64,000 nucleotides of DNA from Pseudomonas mandelii. GTDB taxonomy: Bacteria; Pseudomonadota; Gammaproteobacteria; Pseudomonadales; Pseudomonadaceae. The first letter of the stretch is position 1. Every line of letters begins with the position of its first letter. The DNA is taken from the NCBI RefSeq assembly GCF_900106065.1, contig NZ_LT629796.1:3751501-3815500 (forward strand), written 5' to 3'. This document shows, in pieces, positions 16,263 to 26,621 of the stretch. The notes beneath the pieces were generated by a model. It had not been told where the DNA came from. It did no database searches and saw only the letters and a list, made by a program, of their open reading frames with translations. The position numbers and the translations under genes are program-made.

Positions 16263-17780
16263 CTATCGGACTTTATCCTCACGCCCCCGCAACACCCTGT
16301 TCGGCATCGCAACCGCCGCCGCCAACCCCAGCAACGACACCGCCGCACTGACCATCAGCAAATGCCTGAACGTCAGCGCCAACTCGGCGCGCAAGGCGTT
16401 CTGCGCCTCCCCCGGTGCAGCGTTCAAACCGTCCAGCAACACATTCCCTGAACGGCCCTCGGCAATCATCGACGAACCGGCCAGGTGGGCGAAGCTCGAA
16501 TCCTGCAGCAGCGCCAGCAACAGCGCCGACATCAATGCCACCCCCACCGCGCCGCCCAGCGAGCGGAACAGGTTGGTGGTGCTGGTGGCGACGCCGATGT
16601 CCCGCTGTTCCACCGAGTTCTGCGTCCCGACCAATGACGTCGGGAATTGCATGCCGCTGGCAATGCCGCTGAGCAACATAAACAGACTGCTGAGCAAGAA
16701 CGCCTGGGGCGGACTGAAAGCCATGCCGAGAATCGAGATCGGCATCAGCACCGCCCCTGCCAGGATCATCGGTTTGTAGCGCCCTGTTACCGAGGTGCGG
16801 CGTCCGGCGAAATAAGCCCCGATTGGCAAGCCCATGGCCAGCGGCAACAGGTGCAGCGCGGCGCTGTCGGCCCCGGCGCCGGTGACGCTCTGGAAGCGCA
16901 GCGGCATCAGCACGATCAGCGAGATGGCCTGGAAACTGGTGAAGAAAATCGTGCACCAGCACAGGATCGCGTTGCGGTTGGCAAACAGGTGCATCGGCAG
17001 CAACGGCTCCCGCGCCCGGCGCTCATGCCAGACGAACAGCGCCAGCACCAGCACCGCGCCCCCGAGCAGGCCCAGCACTTCGGCGCTGCGCCATGAGTGG
17101 CCCTGACCGACTTGCGTGATGCCCAGCAGCAAGGCGGTCAAACCGATAATCATCAGCAACGTGCCGAGGTAATCGATGATCGGTTGGCGTTGTGGCACGG
17201 GCAAACCCACCAGTGTGCGATTGGCCACCAGCCAGGCCCCGATGCCCAGCGGCAGGTTGATCAGAAATACCCAGCGCCACGACAGGTATTCGGTCATGTA
17301 ACCGCCGAGCACCGGGCCGGCAACACTCGCCACGGCGTACATGCTGCTGAAATAACCCTGATAACGACCGCGCTCCCGGGGCGGGACGATATCCCCGATG
17401 ATCGCCTGGCTGACCGAAATCATTCCGCCCGCACCGATGCCCTGGATGATTCGCGCCAGCACCAGTTGTTCCATGCTTTGGGCCATGCCGCAGAACAGCG
17501 AGGCGAGGGTGAACAGCCCCATTCCGAACAGCATTAACTTGCGTCGGCCGTACAGGTCGCCGAGCTTGCCGTAGATCGGCACCGCCACGGTCATCGCCAC
17601 CATGTAGCCGGAAATCACCCAGGCCAGCAGGCTGACGTCCTTGAATTGCGCGGAGATGGCCGGCATGGAAACGGCGACGATGGTCTGGTCCAGTGCGCCG
17701 AGAAAGATCGCCAGCATCAGGGCGATCAACACGCTGCGAATAGCCGGTTTAGGCGTTTCAGGCTGGTTGAGATTGGTCAC
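16263..17780 (-). CDS. MFS multidrug exporter, DHA2 (EmrB/QacA) family
   Basis: About 505 residues with 14 predicted membrane helices, the size of the 14-helix DHA2 drug:proton antiporters. Motifs visible: LDQTIVAVSMPAI in helix 1, GKLGDLYGRRKLM (motif A), and RIIQGIGAGGMISVSQAII. The best start is GTG at 17780 with AGG 7 bases upstream; a longer frame runs into pobA and lacks a ribosome site. It lies 79 bases after pobA on the same strand and could be co-transcribed, which raises the possibility that it exports an aromatic compound; the substrate is not determinable from sequence. Confidence 0.88.
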   Translation of the reverse strand: MTNLNQPETPKPAIRSVLIALMLAIFLGALDQTIVAVSMPAISAQFKDVSLLAWVISGYMVAMTVAVPIYGKLGDLYGRRKLMLFGMGLFTLASLFCGMAQSMEQLVLARIIQGIGAGGMISVSQAIIGDIVPPRERGRYQGYFSSMYAVASVAGPVLGGYMTEYLSWRWVFLINLPLGIGAWLVANRTLVGLPVPQRQPIIDYLGTLLMIIGLTALLLGITQVGQGHSWRSAEVLGLLGGAVLVLALFVWHERRAREPLLPMHLFANRNAILCWCTIFFTSFQAISLIVLMPLRFQSVTGAGADSAALHLLPLAMGLPIGAYFAGRRTSVTGRYKPMILAGAVLMPISILGMAFSPPQAFLLSSLFMLLSGIASGMQFPTSLVGTQNSVEQRDIGVATSTTNLFRSLGGAVGVALMSALLLALLQDSSFAHLAGSSMIAEGRSGNVLLDGLNAAPGEAQNALRAELALTFRHLLMVSAAVSLLGLAAAVAMPNRVLRGREDKVR

Positions 17781-17859
17781 GGTGGAACCTGCGGGCAGTG
17801 AGTGTCCCGCACGAGGCAATGGCGAGCGGGGATGCTCGCCAGTGTAAGTCGGTAGGAGG

Positions 17860-19074
<1,215 letters not shown>

Positions 19075-19232
19075 TCACGCGACCACGGCCGGTGAATGAT
19101 TTTTATGGATCGAGTGCTTGCATTTTTCCCTTGCGGGTCTGTCAATTGAAGGTGAAAACTGAGCCGATACCTGTACATTCTGCCAATCGGTGCGATTATC
19201 GCCCGTAACCCTCTGAGGCCTGGATTGAAGTG

Positions 19233-20129
19233 ATGAACAAGCCTGACCTACCTTCGATTCCAGTGTTCAAGCTCTACGGTGAAAGCCTGGACTGGCCGAC
19301 CCCCGACTTGCTGCACTGTGAAACCATTTCCAAACGCAGCCGCGAACATCAATGGGAAATCAAACCCCATCGTCACGCTGATTTGTGCCAGTTGCTCTTC
19401 GTATTCAAAGGTCAGGCAGAGCTTGAAATCGAAGGCAAACACACGGAGCTGACCGAACCGACGATCCTGATCCTGCCGCCGTTATCGGTGCATGGTTACC
19501 GGTTTTCCGAGGACGTCGAAGGGTTCGTCGTGACCCTGGCCGCGCCATTGATTACCCATCTTCAGGCGCAACTGGGCAACTCGGTGAACGCGCTGGCCCA
19601 AGCCGAAAGTTACCCGGCGGGCAAGGACAGCGACTACCTCAACAGCCTGTTTTCAGCGCTGCAAGAGGAATACACCGGGCACCAGCCTGCGCGTGAAATG
19701 CTCATGCATTCGCTGGTCAGCGTGATCATGGTGTGGGTCAGCCGCCAGGTGATTTCGCGCCGCGCTGCCAGTCAGCGTCCGCACCGTGCCCGGGAGTACC
19801 TCAACGGTTTTATCCAGCTGGTGGAAGAGACCTACCGTCAGCACGTCAAGGTCGAGGACCTGGCGCATCGGCTGGGGATCTCCGTGTCGCACCTCAACGG
19901 CACCTGTCGTGAGCTGGCGGGGCAACCGGCGTTGCAGATCATGCACGAGCGACAGTTGCTGGAAGCCAAGCGCTTGCTGACCTACACCAGCATGACCATT
20001 TACGAAATGTCCGACGTGTTGGGGTTTTCCGATCCGACCAACTTCACACGCCTGTTCCGGCGTCGGGTAGGGATCTCGCCCAAGGCTTTTCGCGACCGCT
20101 TGAAGGCCGATCAGGACAACGAGGCCTGA
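19233..20129 (+). CDS. pobR: PobR, AraC-type activator of pobA
   Basis: About 298 residues. The N-terminal cupin-like sensing domain contains HQWEIKPHRHADLCQLLFVFKG; the C-terminal half holds two helix-turn-helix motifs (VEDLAHRLGISVSHLNGTCR and IYEMSDVLGFSDPTNFTRLF) typical of AraC/XylS. It is divergent from pobA with a 180-base intergenic region that must hold both promoters and the operator. Pseudomonas pobA is governed by an AraC-type regulator (PobR/PobC) that senses 4-hydroxybenzoate, so assignment by synteny is strong. ATG at 19233 is preferred over the GTG one codon earlier. Confidence 0.92.
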   Translation: MNKPDLPSIPVFKLYGESLDWPTPDLLHCETISKRSREHQWEIKPHRHADLCQLLFVFKGQAELEIEGKHTELTEPTILILPPLSVHGYRFSEDVEGFVVTLAAPLITHLQAQLGNSVNALAQAESYPAGKDSDYLNSLFSALQEEYTGHQPAREMLMHSLVSVIMVWVSRQVISRRAASQRPHRAREYLNGFIQLVEETYRQHVKVEDLAHRLGISVSHLNGTCRELAGQPALQIMHERQLLEAKRLLTYTSMTIYEMSDVLGFSDPTNFTRLFRRRVGISPKAFRDRLKADQDNEA

Positions 20130-20138
20130 CCGCCTTCG

Positions 20139-20315
20139 TTACCGAAGGGCATTGAGGGTCGCGTTGTGGGGAATGCAGCGCTCGAAGTTACAACTCGCGT
20201 AGTCGCGGGGCAGTTGTCGCAACTGCTCGACACGCCAGGCGGCGGTGCCATACAGCGCCAGCGTCGCCGCGCAGGTGACGAAAATGGCGAGGTATCTTCT
20301 TGTTTTGGTGTTCAT
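20139..20315 (-). CDS. small membrane protein, unknown
   Basis: 58 residues: a positive N-terminus (MNTKTRRYL), one hydrophobic helix (AIFVTCAATLALYGTAAW), and a periplasmic-looking tail with two Cys (SCNFERCIP) that could form a disulfide. AGAGG lies 8 bases before the ATG. It is convergent with pobR, their stop codons being only about 10 bases apart. I do not recognise a family. Confidence 0.6.
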   Translation of the reverse strand: MNTKTRRYLAIFVTCAATLALYGTAAWRVEQLRQLPRDYASCNFERCIPHNATLNALR

Positions 20316-20432
20316 GGCGTTGACCTCTGAACGAATACCCTCCGGTATTACTTTGAGCATAGGTCAGCGGGAGTGAGTTGCCAGTGACAGGGCTTTTGTA
20401 TGTACCCCGACATTCAGAACACTGATACCCCC

Positions 20433-21072
20433 TGTGGGAGTGCGCCTGCTCGCGATAGCGGAGTGCCAGGCAACAAAGATGTTGAATGTCAGACCGTCAT
20501 CGCGAGCAGGCTCGCTCCCACAGGGGAGTGGAGTCGAGCGCAAAGGCTGCGGTATCACCAATCAAACTGTGGGAGCGAGCCTGCTCGCGATAGCGGAGTG
20601 CCAGGCAACAAAGATGTTGAATGTCGGACCGTCATCGCGAGCAGGCTCGCTCCCACAAGGGGAGTGGAGTCGAGCGCAAAGGCTGCGGTATCACCAATCA
20701 AACTGTGGTAGCGAGCCTTCTCGCGATAGCGGAGTGTCAGGCAACAAAGATGTTGAATGTCGGACCGTCATCGCGAGCAGGCTCGCTCCCACAAGGGGAG
20801 TGGAGTCGAGCGCAAAGGCTGCGGTATCACCAATCAAACTGTGGGAGCGAGCCTGCTCGCGATAGCGGAAGTGCCAGGCAACAAAGATGTTGAATGTCGG
20901 ACCGTCATCGCGAGCAGGCTCACTCCCACAAGGGGAGTGGAGTCGAGGGCAAAGACTGCGGTATCACCAATCAAACTGTGGGAGCGAGCCTGCTCGCGAT
21001 AGCGGAGTGTCAGGCAACAAAGATGTCAGATTTCAGACCGTCATCGCGAGCAGGCTCGCTCCTACAAGGGGA
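20433..21072. repeat. tandem array, five ~136 bp REP-pair units
   Basis: Units begin (tgtgggag or variant) at 20433, 20569, 20704, 20840 and 20977, spacing 135-137. Each unit contains a facing REP pair (gtgggagcgagcctgctcgc and gcgagcaggctcgctccc) with an internal linker (caggcaacaaagatgttgaa) and a constant inter-unit linker (gagtcgagcgcaaaggctgc). The last unit has lost part of its linker and abuts the LysR gene at 21078. Confidence 0.92.
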
Positions 21073-21077
21073 TTCGG

Positions 21078-21983
21078 TTACAGGCCGATATCCCATGCCG
21101 GCTCTTCGGGAAACCTGAGCACCAGAAAATCCAGCATGCTGCGCAGCGCCGCCGGCATGTGCTTGCGTGAGGCGTATACCGCGTACACGTTCATCTGCCG
21201 GGGCTCGGCGTGTGGCAGCAGGCGGATCAGCTCGCCGCTGTGGATATGCACACCCGCCTGATAACTGGGCAGCATTGCCACCCCCGCACCCGCCATGGTT
21301 GCGCGCAGCAATGTGCTGGCTTCGTTGGCGCTGATGTTGCCCTGCACGGGCACCGACACCGGCTCGCCGTTCTCCTCGAAATGCCAGAGGCTTTTGCCGA
21401 AGTAGGAGTGGGTCAGGCAGTTGTGCTGGCTCAAGTCCTCGACCCGCTGCGGTGTCGGGTGTTCGCTCAGGTAAGCAGGGGAGGCGCAGATCACCGAGCG
21501 GCAGACGGTCAGCCGCCGGGCGATCAGGTTCGGGTCAAGGTCGTTGCTGGTGCGGATCGCCAGGTCGATGCGTTCATCCACCAGGTTCACCGTGCGGTCG
21601 AGCATCTGCATGTCGATGCTGACACCGGGGTACCTTTTGACGTAAGCCGCCATGGCATCCGCCAATTGCGCCTGGCCGAACGAGGTGCTGACGCTGATGC
21701 GCAGCAGGCCACGTGGCGCCTCGTCCGGCTCGCTGACAGCGGCTTGCATGTCGGTGGACAGGTCGAGCATCTGCCGACACCGGGGCAGAATCTCGCTGCC
21801 GGCGGCGGTCAGGCTCAATTTGCGCGTGGTGCGGTGCATCAAACGCGCGCCGACCCAATCTTCCAGCTCGGCCAGATAACGCGATACCACCGGCCGTGAC
21901 AGGTCCAGATGATCGGCGGCGGCCGACTGGCTGCCGAGGTCGACCACTGAGACGAACACTCGCATTGCTTGTAGACGATCCAT
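21078..21983 (-). CDS. LysR-type regulator next to an MBL-fold gene
   Basis: 301 residues. N-terminal helix-turn-helix (MDRLQAMRVFVSVVDLGSQS, then LSRPVVSRYLAELEDWVGARLMHRTTR) and a LysR substrate-binding domain. RTTRKLSLTAAG and the ending ALRSMLDFLVLRF are typical of the subgroup that regulates neighbouring oxidoreductase or hydrolase genes. It is divergent from the metallo-beta-lactamase-fold gene at 22099, with 115 bases between starts, so it probably controls that gene and itself. The effector is unknown. Confidence 0.88.
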   Translation of the reverse strand: MDRLQAMRVFVSVVDLGSQSAAADHLDLSRPVVSRYLAELEDWVGARLMHRTTRKLSLTAAGSEILPRCRQMLDLSTDMQAAVSEPDEAPRGLLRISVSTSFGQAQLADAMAAYVKRYPGVSIDMQMLDRTVNLVDERIDLAIRTSNDLDPNLIARRLTVCRSVICASPAYLSEHPTPQRVEDLSQHNCLTHSYFGKSLWHFEENGEPVSVPVQGNISANEASTLLRATMAGAGVAMLPSYQAGVHIHSGELIRLLPHAEPRQMNVYAVYASRKHMPAALRSMLDFLVLRFPEEPAWDIGL

Positions 21984-22098
21984 GATTTGCCCGCTTTCAG
22001 AAACAAACTATGTTCAAGCATCGCATTTTTTGTACTGAGTCATGCAACTAAGCTCTGTCCCCATCGCCAGACACGGCATTTGGACAACGGAGCAACAG

Positions 22099-22986
22099 AT
22101 GATCGGCTTCACCTCTCTCAAGCGCTTTTTGCTGGCCACCGCCACCCTCGGCTTCGCGGCCCACGCGGCTGCGGCATCGACCCTGACCCTGGACGTTTAC
22201 AACCCGGGCGACAAGGCAATCTTCCCGGTGACCTCGGTTCTGGTCAGCGGTGAGAAAGAAGCGATTCTGGTCGACGCGCAATTCGGCAAGTCCCAGGCCG
22301 AACAGGTGGTCGAGAAAATCCGCGCCAGCGGCAAGCAACTGACCACCATCTACATCAGCCACGGTGACCCGGATTACTACTTCGGCCTCGACACCCTGAC
22401 CGCCGCCTTCCCGAACGCCAAAGTGCTGGCCTCGCAGCCGACCGTGGATCACATCAAGCACACCGTCGACGGCAAACTGGCGTTCTGGGGCCCGAAAATG
22501 GGCGCCGACGTGCCGGCCAAAACCATCGTGCCGGGCGTACTCAAGGGTGACAGCCTGATGCTTGAAGGGCAGAAGTTGCAGGTGGTGGGCCTGGACGGCA
22601 AGCAGCCGGACCGGACCTTTGTGTGGATCCCGTCGATCAAGGCCGTGGTCGGTGGCGTGGTCGTCGCCGAAAACATCCACGTGTGGATGGCCGACACCCA
22701 GACCGCGCAATCCCACACCGATTGGTTGGCTACGCTACATGCCATCGAAACCTTGAAACCGAAAACCATCGTGCCGGGGCATTACCTCGGTGAGAGCGCC
22801 CGTTCGCTGGCCGCCGTGCAGTTTACTGCCGATTACATCAAGGCCTTCGACGAAGAAACCCCAAAGGCCAAAGACGCCGCTACGCTGATCGCCGCCATGA
22901 AAAAACGCTTCCCGACTTTGGGCGAAGACAGCTCGCTGGAGCTGAGCGCGAAAGTCGCCAAGGGCGAGATGAAGTGGGGTGAATGA
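22099..22986 (+). CDS. exported MBL-fold protein with altered metal motif
   Basis: 295 residues with a signal peptide (MIGFTSLKRFLLATATLGF... AHAAAA). The body follows the metallo-beta-lactamase fold: LVSGEKEAILVDAQFG, TTIYISHGDPDYYFG, HVWMADTQT and TIVPGHYLG. The usual HxHxDH zinc motif reads HGDPDY here, so the second and the last histidine are replaced by Asp and Tyr; the later His in PGHY remains. Single-metal or non-hydrolytic function is possible, and I recall close relatives with the same change. GGAG lies 7 bases before the ATG at 22099. The divergent LysR gene is the likely regulator. Confidence 0.85.
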   Translation: MIGFTSLKRFLLATATLGFAAHAAAASTLTLDVYNPGDKAIFPVTSVLVSGEKEAILVDAQFGKSQAEQVVEKIRASGKQLTTIYISHGDPDYYFGLDTLTAAFPNAKVLASQPTVDHIKHTVDGKLAFWGPKMGADVPAKTIVPGVLKGDSLMLEGQKLQVVGLDGKQPDRTFVWIPSIKAVVGGVVVAENIHVWMADTQTAQSHTDWLATLHAIETLKPKTIVPGHYLGESARSLAAVQFTADYIKAFDEETPKAKDAATLIAAMKKRFPTLGEDSSLELSAKVAKGEMKWGE

Positions 22987-23009
22987 GTTTATGTGGCGAG
23001 TGGATTAAC

Positions 23010-23147
23010 TGTGGCGAGGGAGCTTGCTCCCGCTGGACCGGGCTGGCGCTCCTGTGCGAAGCGCTCGCCCGCAGTGTTTGAGCCACAGCGCACTCTCAGG
23101 TTTTACGACTGCTGCGCAGCCGAACGGGAGCAAGCTCCCTCGCCACA
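23010..23147. repeat. inverted repeat, second REP type
   Basis: Arms tgtggcgagggagcttgctcccg (23010-23032) and its exact complement (23125-23147) flank about 92 bases. The core differs from the main REP type in the window (gagggagcttgctccc rather than gagcgagcctgctcgc). It lies just before the ribosome site of the next gene. Confidence 0.85.
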
Positions 23148-23198
23148 ATGTTGGATGCCAAACGAATACGCGTGTACTCAAGCCAACTGGAGAACGTC

Positions 23199-23813
23199 AT
23201 GAGCAAAATCGCAATCATCGGTGCCACCGGCCGTGCCGGCAGCCAATTGCTGGAAGAAGCCCTGCGTCGGGGTCATAGCGTCACGGCCATTGCCCGCGAC
23301 ACCTCGAAGATCAGCCCGCGTGCCGGTGTGGTTACCAGGAACGTCGATGCCCTTGATGCCCAAGCGTTGCAGGCGGCCGTCGCTGGTCATGACGTGGTCA
23401 TCAGCGCGGCGCACTTCGCGACCCTTCCCGCCAGCGCGGTGATCGGGCCGGTGAAAAAGGCCGGGGTGAAACGACTTTTGGTGGTGGGCGGTGCAGGTTC
23501 GTTGTTGCTGCCGGACGGCACTCGCGTGATCGACAGCAAGGGCTTTCCTGAGGAGTACAAGGCTGAGGCGAGCGCCGGGGCTTTGTTTCTGGAAAACCTG
23601 CGTGAGGAACAGGATCTGGACTGGACCTTTCTGTCCCCGTCGGCGGAATTCGTCGAAGGTGAGCGCACCGGGGCGTTTCGGGTGGGCAAGGATGATTTGC
23701 TGGTGAGCAGCGAAGGGCGGAGCTGGATTTCGTTCGCCGATTACGCGATTGCGCTGATCGATGAAGTGGAAGCGCCGAAGCATTCGCGGCAGCGGTTCAC
23801 CGTCGGTTATTGA
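23199..23813 (+). CDS. NAD(P)-binding NmrA/SDR-like protein
   Basis: 204 residues. Rossmann motif GATGRAGSQ at residues 8-16 and the pattern of atypical short-chain dehydrogenases related to NmrA, BVR-B and the YwnB/YesF group (VVGGAGSL, FLSPSAEFVEGERTGAF). No Tyr-x3-Lys catalytic pair is obvious, so it may be a redox sensor or isomerase-type enzyme. GGAGA lies 6 bases before the ATG at 23199. It follows the MBL-fold gene with a REP-type inverted repeat between, so co-transcription is uncertain. Confidence 0.83.
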   Translation: MSKIAIIGATGRAGSQLLEEALRRGHSVTAIARDTSKISPRAGVVTRNVDALDAQALQAAVAGHDVVISAAHFATLPASAVIGPVKKAGVKRLLVVGGAGSLLLPDGTRVIDSKGFPEEYKAEASAGALFLENLREEQDLDWTFLSPSAEFVEGERTGAFRVGKDDLLVSSEGRSWISFADYAIALIDEVEAPKHSRQRFTVGY

Positions 23814-23825
23814 GTCACTGAAAAA

Positions 23826-23919
23826 CCTGTGGGAGCGAGCCTGCTCGCGATAGCGGTGGGTCATTCAACAAATATGCCGACTGACCCACTGCTATCGCGA
23901 GCAGGCTCGCTCCCACAGG
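23826..23919. repeat. near-perfect 38-bp-arm REP palindrome
   Basis: Left arm 23826-23863 and right arm 23882-23919 are complementary at 37 of 38 positions, with an 18-base loop. It holds two facing REP cores plus matching flanks (gatagcggtgggtca). It lies between convergent genes and could act as a bidirectional transcription end or mRNA-stabilising structure. Confidence 0.9.
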
Positions 23920-23942
23920 GTTATGCGCCAAGTCTTCGGGGC

Positions 23943-24824
23943 TCAGCGTGACTGAGCCTGCTCCACCAACCACCCCAACAACTCGCGCAACTTCGGCGAA
24001 GGCCCGGGTTTTTCCGGGAACACCAGGTAATACGCCAACCCTGTCTTCACCTTCAATTCAAACGGCATGACCAGTCGCCCAGCGCTCAGGTCGTCGCCAA
24101 TCAACGACCAGTCCCCAATCGCCACGCCAGTTCCTTGGGACGCCATCGACATCGCCAGGTCCAGGGTTTCGAAATGCTGGCCCTTGCCGACATTGCTCAA
24201 GCGAATATCGGCGCTGGCCAGCCAGGCTTTCCAGTCGCGTTCATCGCGGGTCGGGTGCAATAGCATGTGTTGTTCCAGATCCTCCGGCGCTTGCAACGGC
24301 ACCGGCCCCTCGAGGTAGGGCCGGGAGCAGACTGGCGTCAGTTGCTCATCGAACAGCCGATGGGACGCCAGTGATGTCTCCGGCGGTACGCCATAGATCA
24401 CCGCCGCATCGAACTGCTCGCGATGAAAATCCACGCCGTGTTTCACCGTGGTGGTCAGTTCGACCGGCACGTCCGGGCGCTCCCTTTGCCACTGCACCAG
24501 GCGCGGCAACAACCAGCGCATCACGCACGTCGGGGCCTTGAGTTGCAGGGTTTCACGCTTCTCGCCGATCTGTTCCACCGCCTCGTCGATCAAGCCGAAA
24601 ATCTGCTGCACCCGTGGCAGCCACTCGCGTCCTTCAGCGGTCAGGCTCAAGCCCCGGGCCTGGCGGATAAACAACTCATAACCCAGATGTTCTTCCAGCC
24701 CGGCGATCTGCCGGCTCACCGCGCCTTGGGTGATGTAGAGCTGTTCGGCGGCCCGAGTGAAGTTGCAGCACTGCGCGGTAATCAGAAAAGTGTGCAGCGC
24801 CGGCAGGGGAGGCAATCGTTTCAT
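23943..24824 (-). CDS. LysR-type regulator (GcvA-like), divergent from ThDP operon
   Basis: 293 residues. Helix-turn-helix NFTRAAEQLYITQGAVSRQIAGLEEHLG and an effector domain with the GcvA-like features MKRLPPLPALHTF at the N-terminus and the ending RELLGWLVEQ. It is divergent from the ThDP-enzyme gene at 24984 (159 bases between starts), so control of the decarboxylase/aldehyde-dehydrogenase pair, and perhaps the importer downstream, is likely. The inducer is unknown; a guanidino or amino compound would fit the neighbours. Confidence 0.88.
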   Translation of the reverse strand: MKRLPPLPALHTFLITAQCCNFTRAAEQLYITQGAVSRQIAGLEEHLGYELFIRQARGLSLTAEGREWLPRVQQIFGLIDEAVEQIGEKRETLQLKAPTCVMRWLLPRLVQWQRERPDVPVELTTTVKHGVDFHREQFDAAVIYGVPPETSLASHRLFDEQLTPVCSRPYLEGPVPLQAPEDLEQHMLLHPTRDERDWKAWLASADIRLSNVGKGQHFETLDLAMSMASQGTGVAIGDWSLIGDDLSAGRLVMPFELKVKTGLAYYLVFPEKPGPSPKLRELLGWLVEQAQSR

Positions 24825-24983
24825 TTGGATCCAAGGTATGACGTGAGGACATGGCTAGTATGACTTTTTATCCATTGTTGCGGCTACGTGTCGCCCGTTC
24901 CAATGAGGCCATCCCTGGACCTGCCCACGCATCATAAACACTGCGCAGGCCCGGCGTCTCAAACGAACAAAAAGGGCAAAGAC

Positions 24984-26621
24984 ATGGCGACGTGCGGCGA
25001 AGTATTGGTCAAGTTACTCGAAGATTACGGGGTCGAGCAGGTGTTCGGCATTCCCGGGGTTCATACCGTGGAGCTGTATCGCGGGCTGGCCCGTTCGAGC
25101 ATCAACCACGTCACGCCGCGTCACGAACAGGGCGCCGGTTTCATGGCCGACGGTTATGCGCGCACCAGTGGCAAACCGGGTGTGTGCTTCATCATTACCG
25201 GCCCGGGCATGACCAACATCACCACCGCCATGGGCCAGGCCTACGCCGATTCGATCCCGATGCTGGTGATTTCCAGCGTGCAATCGCGCAGCCAGTTGGG
25301 CGGTGGTCGCGGCAAGCTCCACGAGCTGCCGAACCAGAGCGCCTTGGTCGGCGGCGTGGCGGCGTTCTCCCACACCTTGATGTCGGCGGCGGAACTGCCT
25401 CGCGTATTGGCCCGCGCCTTTGCTCTGTTCCAGGCCGGCCGTCCACGCCCGGTTCACATCGAAATTCCGCTGGACGTTTTAGTTGAAGACGCCGACGACC
25501 TGCTCGCCAGCCTGCCAGTGAACATCGACCGTGCTGGCGCCTCGCCAAGCGCCATCAGCCGCATGACCGCGCTGCTGGCCGGCGCCAAGCGCCCACTGAT
25601 TCTCGCGGGTGGCGGTGCCATTGATGCCGCCGCCGAGTTGACCGAGTTGGCCGAACGGCTGGACGCACCCGTGGCCCTGACCATCAATGCCAAAGGCATG
25701 CTCGAATCCAGTCACCCGCTGCTGATCGGTTCGACCCAGAGCCTGGTTGCGACCCGTGCCTTGGTCGCCGAGGCCGACGTAGTGCTGGCCATCGGCACCG
25801 AACTGGCCGAGACCGATTACGACGTCACGTTTGCCGGCGGTTTCGAGATTCCCGGCGTGCTGCTGCGCGTGGACATCGACCCCGACCAGACCGTGCGCAA
25901 TTACCCGCCGAAAGTCGCCCTGGTGGCGGACTCGCGTAACGCCGCGCAAGCCTTGCTCAGTGAACTGTCCAAGCACTCGCTGGCCGAGCGTCGCAACGAT
26001 TGGGGACAAGTCCGCGCTGCCCGTCTGCGTGACGACCTCGCCGCCACCTGGGACGCCCCGACCCTGGCCCAGACCCGCTTCCTCGAAACCGTGTTGCACG
26101 AATTGCCGGACGCAGTGTTCGTCGGCGATTCGACCCAACCGGTGTACACCGGCAACCTGACCTTCAACCCGGAACGCCCGCGTCGCTGGTTCAATTCGTC
26201 CACCGGTTACGGCACCCTCGGTTACGCCTTGCCGGCGGCAATCGGTGCCTGGCTCGGTGGCAGCCTTGAAAACGGTGCGCGTCCTCCGGTGGTATGCCTG
26301 ATCGGTGACGGCGGCCTGCAATTCACCCTGCCGGAACTGGCCAGCGCCGTTGAAGCGCGCACCCCGGTGATCGTCCTGCTGTGGAATAACCAGGGCTACG
26401 AAGAGATCAAGAAATACATGGTCAACCGCGCCATCGAACCGGTGGGCGTGGACATCTACACCCCGGACTTCATCGGTGTGGCCAAGGCGCTGGGCTGTGT
26501 GGCGGAAGCGGTCAACGGTGTTGAACAACTGCGCAGCGCCTTGCGCAGCGCCGCCGACCGTCAGGGCCCGACCCTGATTGAAATCGATCAGACCCAGTGG
26601 ATGAAGGCGGTGTCGAAATGA
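24984..26621 (+). CDS. ThDP-dependent 2-keto acid decarboxylase, AruI-like
   Basis: 545 residues with the three domains of the acetolactate-synthase-like family: a pyrimidine-binding domain with the activating Glu in RHEQGAGFMADGYAR, a central domain, and a PP domain with GDGGLQFTLPEL...LLWNNQGYEE (metal and diphosphate site). It best resembles 2-ketoarginine (5-guanidino-2-oxopentanoate) decarboxylase AruI of the arginine transaminase route; acetolactate synthase is less likely because no small subunit is present and the next gene is an aldehyde dehydrogenase. The ATG at 24984 follows AAAGGG. The stop overlaps the next start (ATGA), so translation is coupled. Confidence 0.83.
   Translation: MATCGEVLVKLLEDYGVEQVFGIPGVHTVELYRGLARSSINHVTPRHEQGAGFMADGYARTSGKPGVCFIITGPGMTNITTAMGQAYADSIPMLVISSVQSRSQLGGGRGKLHELPNQSALVGGVAAFSHTLMSAAELPRVLARAFALFQAGRPRPVHIEIPLDVLVEDADDLLASLPVNIDRAGASPSAISRMTALLAGAKRPLILAGGGAIDAAAELTELAERLDAPVALTINAKGMLESSHPLLIGSTQSLVATRALVAEADVVLAIGTELAETDYDVTFAGGFEIPGVLLRVDIDPDQTVRNYPPKVALVADSRNAAQALLSELSKHSLAERRNDWGQVRAARLRDDLAATWDAPTLAQTRFLETVLHELPDAVFVGDSTQPVYTGNLTFNPERPRRWFNSSTGYGTLGYALPAAIGAWLGGSLENGARPPVVCLIGDGGLQFTLPELASAVEARTPVIVLLWNNQGYEEIKKYMVNRAIEPVGVDIYTPDFIGVAKALGCVAEAVNGVEQLRSALRSAADRQGPTLIEIDQTQWMKAVSK

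Noticed and set aside
24984..26621. Naming the ThDP enzyme as acetolactate synthase (ilvB/ilvI)
   Set aside because: No regulatory small-subunit gene is nearby and the overlapping aldehyde dehydrogenase points to a decarboxylase.
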